Source: Bryoerythrophyllum caledonicum (Eukaryota; Streptophyta; Bryopsida; Pottiales; Pottiaceae). Taken from it: 64,000 nucleotides of DNA. Where the stretch lies: contig OZ020518.1 in the NCBI GenBank assembly GCA_963971425.1, positions 3,360,263-3,424,262 on the forward strand, read 5' to 3'. A program made the position numbers and the translations under genes. The notes under the pieces are model-generated. The model did no database searches, was not told the DNA's origin, and worked only from the letters and a program-made list of their open reading frames with translations. Below are positions 56,519 through 64,000 of this stretch, piece by piece (positions within the stretch are counted from its first letter, which is position 1; every line of letters starts with the position of its first letter).

Positions 56519-57531
56519 TCACAATATGTCTTCTTCACTAGCAACTATATGTAGCATAGTATACCTACTACCATCGAGTGCTACTCTTTCAGCTACTATG
56601 AGAGCTTCCATTTGGTTTAGCATTGTAGAAATCAACTTCAGGATAATTTCTTGAGGAATATCCTCCCATGCCAAATTGACTGATGTCCACATTTCGTCTT
56701 TGTTTTTTGGTCTATTTCTCAGTTGCACTTGATCTTTAACTTGCTTTTATAGGATTGAGGTCAGGAGAATTCAGTGGCCATTCAAGCGTTCTCAATCCAA
56801 GTTGCTCCCTCCAATATTTTTGTGCATTACTGCGATGTACCGGTGCACCATCTTTCGTCAAAATGAGATGCTCAAAGTGGTCATGGTGCCAATAATAATG
56901 CTCCAATGCTCCCATGCTCCCTTATATACTATCTTTACAAAATCCGCAGCATTGCGTCTATTAGGAGGGATTAACACCAAATAAGACTTGGAAGAGCCAG
57001 TCATAGCACCCCATACTGTAATTGAAGCCAACCCGGATTTGATTAAAGGTGCTAAGCAATCCTAGTTGTAGCGTTCATAAACTTTTCGTAAGACTTGGAT
57101 TTGGTGTGATTATTTTCCAACTTAAAAGGATGACTCATCGGTCCAAATCACATTGATCCAATTGTCAATCGTCCAATGCATGAGCTCTTTTGCAAAGGCC
57201 AACCTCTTAACTTTAAACATGTCACTCCAAAATGGTTTCTTAACCGCAATGCAACTGCTAACACCAAGCTCATGAATCTCTTCACGTAAAGTCGACATGC
57301 ACACGGAAGGTGTCCAATTGTTTTACAATTCTGCAAGAGGAGCACAACAATTACTACTAAGATCATACTTGTGGGTGTTACAAAGCCACATACACTAAAT
57401 CTCTTCAAGGCCCTCGAAACTATTGATTTTGGTCTCCCTACCATGTCTCCAATTTCACTCAATGATAAGCCAACTTTTCTCATACTAAATTTCATGTTTC
57501 GTACATCATTTGGCACATAACTTTCTGTCAT
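56519..57531 (-). pseudogene. Tc1-type (IS630/Tc1/mariner) transposase remnant
   Basis: Minus strand. The start MTESYVPNDVRN is followed by a helix-turn-helix (LSLSEIGDMVGRPKSIVSRAL). After a frameshift near 57400 come VKKPFWSDMFKVKRLAFAKE and WTDESSF with the first catalytic Asp (about 57125). Further on, KDGAPVHRSNAQKYWREQLG carries the second Asp (about 56860), then LEWPLNSPDLNPI (about 56770). The acidic residue expected right after NPI is lost at a small deletion. The tail VKDQVQLRNRPKNKDEMW...SRY is in the final open frame to 56519. Several stops and frameshifts make it inactive. The DGAPVH...SPDLNPI signature is that of Tc1-like elements, not the typical plant mariner. Confidence 0.85.
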
Positions 57532-57942
57532 AGTGCAAAGTTACCAAACAATACTTACAACTTTACAAAGTTTGATCAAAGAACTTCTAACATCAACAAA
57601 TACACAATATCTTTGACAAGCAGGGGTTTTTCCTTACAAATTTTATAGGCTATGTATACAAGCAACATACACTCCAAGCAAACACTCGCATCTGTGGATA
57701 CTCTCAACTTCAAACTTCCTCCAAATTTCATACTTTAGAACACATGTAATGAAATTCTCAAAAGCAGCCTTCTGCATTAAAATCGAGCTCAGTGGCACCG
57801 TACACTATCAGAGTAACTCCATCAACGATACGGATAGTCACCAGGCCAAACACCCAAGTGATTTCAAACTGTTCACGATCAGACGACAATAATTCTACGG
57901 ACGGCCACTAAACCGTAAGTCCTAGAGAAACCTGGGATGATG

Positions 57943-58545
57943 TCAGTAGTACTTCGCTGCGATGCTGCCCTGCGCCTTCTCCATATCCGCAGCCCAGAGC
58001 GCCGCACCGAATGATGTCCAACCCGGGAATTAAGCTGAACGCGGACGCCACGAACCCGAACGATTGAAACTGCGCCTTCTTCGCGTGCACCACGGCGGAG
58101 AATTCCTGCGAGCTCAGTCCCTTCATCTCCGTGTAATAGTAGTGGTGCAGGCCGATCGCCGTCGGAAACGAGTTCAAGAAACAGAACAAGACGTTTCCGA
58201 CCACGGGGACGAAGTTGAGCGGGAGCGTGACCAGGAAATGCATGATCGGATGCTCGTCCTCAGTGAGAATCTGGTTCAGGTACCCGCTCGCTTTCTTGTT
58301 CTTGGCCACGCGCCGCACGTCCGCCTCCATCGGTGCGCCGTCGACCAGGTTCGGAATCAGCGTCTCCTCCAACCAAACATGCTCCTCGCCCGTCGCGCGT
58401 CCCACCTTCAGCTGCCGGATCGCAATAACGTCGAGGAAAAGCTTGCGCTGCGCGCTCTCGAGGCGGTACTGGAACAGCACCACGATAGCCACCGCGGTCT
58501 CGAGGAGAATGAGCGCGATCGCGCGGGGTGTACCGATCCAGTACT
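57943..58545 (-). pseudogene. EI24/RRT8-like integral membrane protein remnant
   Basis: A GC-rich minus-strand frame. It has a hydrophobic helix (AIALILLETAVAIVVLF), a charged middle, then LVTLPLNFVPVVGNVLFCFLNSFPTAIGLHHYY and GFVASAFSLIPGLDI. In the next frame FGAALWAADMEKA follows and runs to TGA at 57943-57945. The pattern LPLNFVPVVG / FLNS / HYY / LIPG / GAALWAADME is what I associate with EI24-domain proteins of the RRT8/LDS group, best known from fungi. The one-base frame change near 58012 breaks the conserved end; without it the frame runs on to 57908. The N-terminus overlaps the antisense of an Oberon-type fragment, so the true start is missing. Family call is from memory of motifs. 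Confidence 0.5.
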
Positions 58546-58548
58546 GTC

Positions 58549-58602
58549 CTGCAAGTTGTGATCCCCAGACGCCGACGATTACAGCGTCACCCGGTGCGTC
58601 CA
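58549..58602 (+). pseudogene. Captured fragment of an Oberon-like PHD exon
   Basis: CTGCAAGTT...CCCCAGACGCCGACGATTACAGCGTCACCCGGTGC closely matches 36683-36731 in exon 8 of the Oberon-like gene. It would read PDADDYSVTRC against PDTDDYSVIRC. It is only about 55 bp long, and an in-frame TGA follows CKL. Confidence 0.65.
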
Positions 58603-58642
58603 CTACCCCGCATATGAATGGTCAATAAGAAGGTGTACACTA

Positions 58643-61600
58643 CAGTCTAACCTTGTTAATATCACACCCTCCGTTTCACTCAAAAGTGTGATATTATCAA
58701 GGTGTGACAATTTTGATAATATCACATTTGGCAATTTTAGGCAAAATGTGATATTATAAAAAAAAATCCCAAAAAAATCCAAAAAAAAGTTAGAAAATTC
58801 AATAAAACAACAAACTATCATACACTTGGTTTTCCAACTTGAATAAATCACCAATAGATGCCATAACTCACAAAAACTAAAGAAATGAATCACTTTTAGT
58901 TAGTGACATCCATATTAGGTCATAACAAGCTAGTAAATTCATTGAGACCTAACATAAATTATTTATCTCACCTCATGTGAAATAATCATTGAGACATAGG
59001 AGGTGACAAGGTGTAACGTATATAAATTATGTTAGGTCTCAGGTTTAGCACTCGCTCCTCCAGCAAGTCTCAATTATAAAAATATGGTACACTCTGGAAG
59101 GAGCGGCTTCTTCTTCATCTGAATTTTTGTTTGTTAAAACTCTGTAGGAAATTCCGGATCAGAGCCTAAGCCAACAACGCATATAATTCTTCATGGTGAC
59201 CCACCGCTCAGGCCCATTTCTACCTCAAAGGCCTTCATAGCAATCCACAATCACAACCCGAGCTAATCAATCCACCACTGCAGTACTGTACCACCCTAAA
59301 GATCACACATGATTCCTACACCTAGTAACAATTTGTTAGCAATTTACAAATTCAGGGGCCGTTGTAGTACCAAGAAAAAATCGCTACTCCCACATGAGCT
59401 GAATTGTAACTCAAGTCGTTGGGGGTGTGCAGCAGGTCGCTGCAGCAAATGGGTCGCTGCTTTGTTTCGGAAAACCAACAATCGGTTCGCAGTGATCCAG
59501 GGGCTTTACAACCAAGGCACCTCGGAAACCAGACGAAAGAAGGTTCTGGATTCTCTGAAGAAAGACATCTGCAGGTCCCAGAACAACATTGAGATTTACT
59601 CTGATTGCTACGCGTTGCCAGAAGCCATGATTGAGATGATGATTCAACCCAACCACTTGCGACCTGCGACCCAACGATTTGATCGCATCCTCCACACTCC
59701 AACAACCTACGACCCAACATGTGGACTTATCACGACCCCACCTTTACAATCCGGCACAGCTTGCAGATACCCTCGGGACAATGCCACCGCAAGGAAACTC
59801 TCAGGAAAACGGCCGCCGCAAGGAAACCCTCATACTCTCCAGAGTCATGTTGGTTCGAGCTCGAAACCCTCGCACTTCCCAGAACTCTCGTCCTCACCAA
59901 TATCTATTGTAGTACAAAAAATTGGAATCAAACATCCAACCCAAGCTACCTTTCTTGAATTCGGAAATAAGTCTTTTCGTTTAGCCCTTGAATATAACTA
60001 GTGGTCACAAGTAGTTTTGCAAAGTAGATATTTCTATAAGGTGTTTCACACAATATTACTCTCCACCCAAACCCAAGGTAACATCACTCTTATAATATCC
60101 CTTAATAGTGCAGGTTATAAGGGGATTCAACTTGACAATAATCAAGGGGCATAACCCTCATGCGGTTATAGGCTTATAGCCTAGTCAAATAGACAGTGCT
60201 TTGGTCCAATAGACAATAGCCATAATTTGAATGCCACTTATTGATTAATCTTAGGCTATTTATATATAAACCAAAGTCTACCTATTTGCATAAAAATACA
60301 ATAAAGAAGTGTACTTATCTTCAAGCAAAATCCCGCATGTCTTTTCCAAGACATCTCCTGCTTGCTTTCACCTTCTTTCCAATTAACTTACCATGGTTTT
60401 ACAGCTGTTCTTTGTTTACTCTTTTAAATTATGGATGTCATTCAAGGACTTCAAAATTCTCTCAACTGAAGGAATCTATAATGATTCTGATTGGTAACTT
60501 TAGATTTTTTTTTATTATTAGGCAAATAAGAATATATTATCTTGAAGGTGATCAATCTTCAGAATATAAATTTCCTCACAACCTAACACTTGATCCATTC
60601 ATTATAGTAAGTCTTTATTAAGAGATATTGAAATTACATCAAGTCCTCTCCATTCATTCTTCTGATGAGACAGGTAGCTACACTAACTCAACAAGAATAA
60701 TGGTAAAAACATCTTATCATTCTCTCAAGGATTCACTATCCTCTTTTTCTCTGAAGCTTCTTTCAACTATCACTCCTCATCCTTAGATTACCAATTACAG
60801 CATCAAGGTGACATCATTACTCACTGCACAAGTATTAGAATATCAACTGATATTGTTCTCTGACACTCTCGAAGTCAAGTAGACTAAATCCCAGATGATG
60901 GATGATGGTGCGTGCATGCATGCATGTGGTACTTGATTACTTGACAACAGACTCAAACAAATTCCACAAGTCTACTAAGGAACTGTTATTTTACATTCTA
61001 TTACTTTCACTGATTATTGCAATAATATTAAAAGAATTTTCTGACACAACTCAGTCTTGCTCATTTATCATGTTAAAAAAAATTCCTCAAGTTGACTTGA
61101 ATATTTTCTAGGCTTAAGCAGCATACTCAGACAGCATACTCAGACTGATTGTACCATCTCCAACTACGGCCAGGGACATGCACACTTCTGATTTTTTTTC
61201 TCATTAATAACATGTGCTGTCCTTTCTTTATTTTCCACAATGTACTTATCAGTCTCCCAGACAACTCTTCACATTCAGAACTCAAGAGTTGTAACTTGTA
61301 ACCGCCACACTTTTAAATCTGGATGGTAAAAGAGATCTTCCTAGTCCAGCTAAGCTACCCTTTCAAATCACGAGTGCAAAGTATTCACATTCACCTATTA
61401 TTTCTAGAACAACTTAACAACTTGCCCTTTTTACACTACAAATCTTAGAAAAAAGATTCTAATGAAACTTTTAGTGCTCACATCTATGATTTGCCCACAT
61501 TTTTCATCCACAAATCACCCTCACTTGTACATACAGTACAACATTCCAACGAGATAGGACGTCATCTATGCTTATTCATCCATCCATTTTTTATATTGTC

Positions 61601-61757
61601 ACACTTACACTACAGATTTTGAAAAAAAATGTGATATTATCAAGGGTGATAGTGATATTAACAAGGGAATTTTACACTACGAAAATCCGTTTCAAGGTTT
61701 TGGGTGACAATATCAAGGTGTTCTATTAACAAGTGTGATATTATCAAGGTTAGACTG
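58643..61757 (-). mobile_element. Internally deleted Tigger element, copy 3, interrupted by a solo LTR
   Basis: Ends CAGTCTAACC and GGTTAGACTG with TA on both sides (58641-58642 and 61758-61759). Taking out the 1575 bp insertion and its 5 bp duplication leaves about 1535 bp, the length of copy 2, with the same deletion junction. The antisense ORF starts at 59309 and is cut near its C-terminus by the insertion (it runs out at 60001 inside the insertion). Confidence 0.9.
59908..61482. mobile_element. Solo-LTR candidate, 1575 bp
   Basis: The insertion begins TGTAGTAC and ends GCTCACA (TG...CA with TGT/ACA inverted tips). It is bounded by a 5 bp direct repeat TCTAT (59903-59907 and 61483-61487). 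The uninterrupted site ATATCTATGATTTGCCC is present in copy 2 at 44082-44098. No gag-pol frame lies inside, so it is either a solo LTR left by recombination or a non-autonomous element. Orientation is unknown. A TGCATGCATGCATG run lies at about 60909-60925. Confidence 0.7.
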
Positions 61758-62254
61758 TATTTGTTATGGAAAAAATGAATAGTAAAAAATATGATGATCT
61801 GTAAGTTTATATGGGAAAATGAAGTTTTTTTTGGTACCTTGCTCGACAATGTGTGATAATGTTTGACTTGGGTTAATATGCTAATTTTCACTAAAGACAA
61901 GAATTTTTTTTGACAACATAAAGGGAGATAATATTACTTGCTAGTATTGAAAATCTCACATTCAATAGAGTGTCCTAGCAAAATCTTTGGGAGGTGGCCG
62001 ACGTGCCTACTCTCCCCATTTGAAACTCAAAACCCTATAACTATTTCATCAAATGTCGGATTTAGGAAAAAAATTGTTCTCCCACGCAAGTCTTAGTAAT
62101 GTCCATCCATACTAAAATATTTTAAGAGGAATGTTAGAAATTGACACCATGGGAACTTGACAAAACCTTCAAAATGCCATTTTATGACATTTGGTCCTTT
62201 AAGGGTTAATGTTTGGCACTACCTTTGATATCATGTAATGTTACCACGTTATTA

Positions 62255-63300
62255 TCAATAAACACTATTGATGCCTAATCAAACTCACAATTGAGTTTCT
62301 AATTACTTTTGTATACCTTTTTAAAAAAATCATGTTATTAGTTTGTAGCTCTTTAGTATTTTCATTGATATAGTCATTGGTTATTTAGTATTTTTATTGA
62401 TATAGTCATTGATATATCATTACATTCTTCATGTATCCCTTTGATTACCTTCACTCCGGAAATAGCTCTTTGTTAACTATACAATAGTGTGGTGGCCTGT
62501 AACTCCAATTTAAAAAGCAATTTTAGCCCCCTTTGAAAAGGATGAAAGATGTTTTGTCATACCATAAAACTTATTAGCTATTGATTTCTTCCTTGAACTA
62601 ATTATGAGAAGTTATAGCTAATTAAGGATGATTTTATTAAATGAAAATGAGGAATGAAGCCAATCTCTTGGCATCTCTACCCGAGTTTACAAATAAATTC
62701 TAATGAGTCATGGATAACAAAATCCATCAATAGAAAATAGATAAAACCTTCAAAAAAGGCCAACACGTAGAACACCATAGTTTGCATAATCTATACTTTA
62801 ATTTATGTATAACCCAAAGTAAATGATACTATTTCCGTATGGGGCTATAGTAGATTCCTATAACGCATCAATGTCTGATTCTTTACTCCCTAAATCCAAT
62901 CATTTGGTACTTGATTCGGAATAGTAAAATCACCAAAATCGTTCCAAGTGGTTGGTGGACAATATGAATACAAGAATGAAGTATCCTACTAACAATAACA
63001 AAGGTCTACAGAAATTGACTTCAATAATTCATAGGTAACACCATAAAAAGTCACTCTTCAGATGTGAAAATGGAATCCAGCTTCTCACTCGAAGCTCTTC
63101 ACACAAACGGTGGATATTTCTGTGATGTCGAGGTCATTTGTATGCATGGCTGAAGAAAAGGGAAAGGCTGTGCTCTACCGTTTACATTCGAAGGATCGCT
63201 CAACAGTCTACATTCGAAACTTTTTCGTCATGCACAAGAGCTTTTCAACACTTTCCTTTCTACTATTCTGGACGTACTTCAGCAAGAAGTGTATGAAATA
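62255..63300 (+). repeat. Segmental duplication block, copy 2, with decayed NGGYFCDVEVIC gene fragment
   Basis: Parallel to 41040-42655: ATTGATGCCTAATCAAACTCACAA, ...GAGTCATGGATAACAAAATC, ...CTTTACTCCCTAAATCCAATCATTTGGTACTTGATT. Then the fragment MESSFSL...NGGYFCDVEVICMHG with a stop, and FEGSLNSLHSKLF in another frame. It lacks both the repeat (41203-41798) and the Tigger element found in copy 1. Confidence 0.65.
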
Positions 63301-63466
63301 ATATGACGCGGCCTCCGGTTGCTCCCACCGTTGCACTGATTTTCTGCACATCTAAGGAGCCGTCAGAGCCCAGCATCGCCTTCCGATTGCCCTGCATCAC
63401 CTGGCGTTTTCATCGCTCGGAGGTGCATTTGCTTGTAGATTGCACGGTTTCATTGCCCAATGTGAG

Positions 63467-63776
63467 GTATGGCGCTTCTTCTTTGTACGAGGTGTGGTCA
63501 CTTCGACATTGCTTTTGTGATCTTGAGTTGTTGCGCTTGATCGACCTTGATTGTTTGGGATGCCGATGTTGTGGGGTGACTCTTTTCGTGTGGGAGCACA
63601 TTGATCAAGTGATGGTGATCTAGTGTTATAGCGCTTGGTCAGCCGGGACTCTTTGAGATGCCGATGCTGCTTGGATGCCTGCGAATTAAGCACACTGATT
63701 ACGTCAGTGTAGCGCTCTTGTGTGAGTGTCTCTAGTTCTGATTTCTTTAGTTTGTGGTGGTGATGGTGATGATTAG
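63467..63776 (+). other. 5'UTR intron of the second kinase copy
   Basis: Donor CAATGTGAG|GTATGG and acceptor GATGATTAG|GAGC match the intron at 44639-44955 in position and sequence at both edges. Confidence 0.6.
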
Positions 63777-63819
63777 GAGCTGTTAACCCGGATCTACGCC
63801 CTCAGATTGGTTATCTGCG

Positions 63820-64000
63820 ATGGGAAACACTAACTCATGTGTTGGCCACTTGCGAGACTTGCTCAGTGTGTGGATGGGTGGAGCGAGGGAAGGAGAGGAT
63901 GTTGGCGGAGAAAGTAGTGCATGTGAGGATGGTCGTTGTGCGTCGGCTGTGGACCTGCAGTTCCGTGCAACACGGACTCTTGGGGATAGCGATCTAGTGG
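63820..64000 (+). CDS. Kinase paralogue, 5' part only (cut by the window edge)
   Basis: ATG at 63820 opens MGNTNSCVGHLRDL, closely matching the N-terminus of the kinase at 45004. It continues through GREGEDVGG-like and DLQFRATRTL segments to the last base without a stop. Relative to the first copy it has a short in-frame insertion before DLQFRATRTL. The kinase domain lies beyond the window, so activity cannot be judged. Direct orientation and shared upstream sequence show a tandem-type duplication about 18.8 kb apart. Confidence 0.75.
   Translation, partial: MGNTNSCVGHLRDLLSVWMGGAREGEDVGGESSACEDGRCASAVDLQFRATRTLGDSDLV

Larger units (their letters stand above)
58606..62205 (-). mobile_element. 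Reversed TTAA MITE E, truncated and split by Tigger copy 3
   Basis: The right end reads TTTGGTCCTTTAAGGG|TTAA (62206-62209). The body from 61760 rightward matches the reverse complement of MITE A. Left of the Tigger insertion the fragment ATGAATGGTCAATAAGAAGG (58613-58632) continues the same MITE sequence. The far left part is missing, where the MITE abuts the GC-rich chimera at about 58606. Confidence 0.7.

Noticed and set aside
1-64000. CRISPR arrays, rRNA genes, operons or a defence island
   Set aside because: Gene structure is eukaryotic with spliced exons. No regularly spaced repeats with unique spacers and no rRNA-like sequence were seen.

Overview
The window is nuclear DNA of a land plant. 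Three spliced genes use GT-AG introns and encode proteins of plant families: the ER acyltransferase GPAT9, an Oberon-like PHD-finger protein and an atypical TKL/Raf-like kinase. The background is AT-rich and gene-poor and full of DNA transposons of types seldom dominant in flowering plants (pogo/Tigger, Tc1, TTAA-flanked MITEs). A non-seed plant, perhaps a moss, is my best guess, but I cannot prove it from sequence alone. No bacterial, organellar or viral block is visible.

Layout. 1-5800: mostly empty, with a small unrecognised gene on the minus strand (2506-2940), a likely 5'UTR intron upstream of it, and a possible divergent first exon at 3914-4003. 5800-28000: a transposon landfill. It holds three roughly 0.9 kb TTAA-flanked MITEs (A, B, C), a composite copy with a LINE remnant inside (D), a 313 bp Helitron nested in MITE C, a second TTAA family, foldback elements, and a 3.86 kb pogo/Tigger element (20259-24114) whose transposase is broken and which carries an antisense second ORF. 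28152-32299: GPAT9 in 12 exons, with related MITEs in at least four introns. 33143-39395: Oberon-like gene in 12 exons, including four tandemly duplicated in-phase mini-exons. 39900-42800: dispersed repeats and a decayed gene fragment. 42823-44358: internally deleted Tigger copy. 45004-46350: intronless kinase CDS with a 5'UTR intron.

46350-57000: gene-poor, with MITEs. 56519-57531: dead Tc1-type transposase. 57943-58545: GC-rich, frameshifted EI24/RRT8-like membrane-protein remnant joined to a short fragment resembling the PHD exon of the Oberon-like gene. 58606-62205: a three-level nest (TTAA MITE, containing a deleted Tigger copy, containing a 1575 bp solo-LTR candidate). 62255-64000: a second copy of the 41-45 kb block, ending in the 5' part of a kinase paralogue cut by the window edge.

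Functionally the genes are independent: GPAT9 makes lysophosphatidic acid for glycerolipids in the ER, the Oberon-like protein is probably a nuclear chromatin-associated factor, and the kinase is a putative membrane-anchored signalling protein. The strongest observations are the nested transposons with exact boundaries, the antisense ORF and GGTCGC-motif cluster in the Tigger family, the mini-exon array, and the frame break in GPAT9 exon 3.
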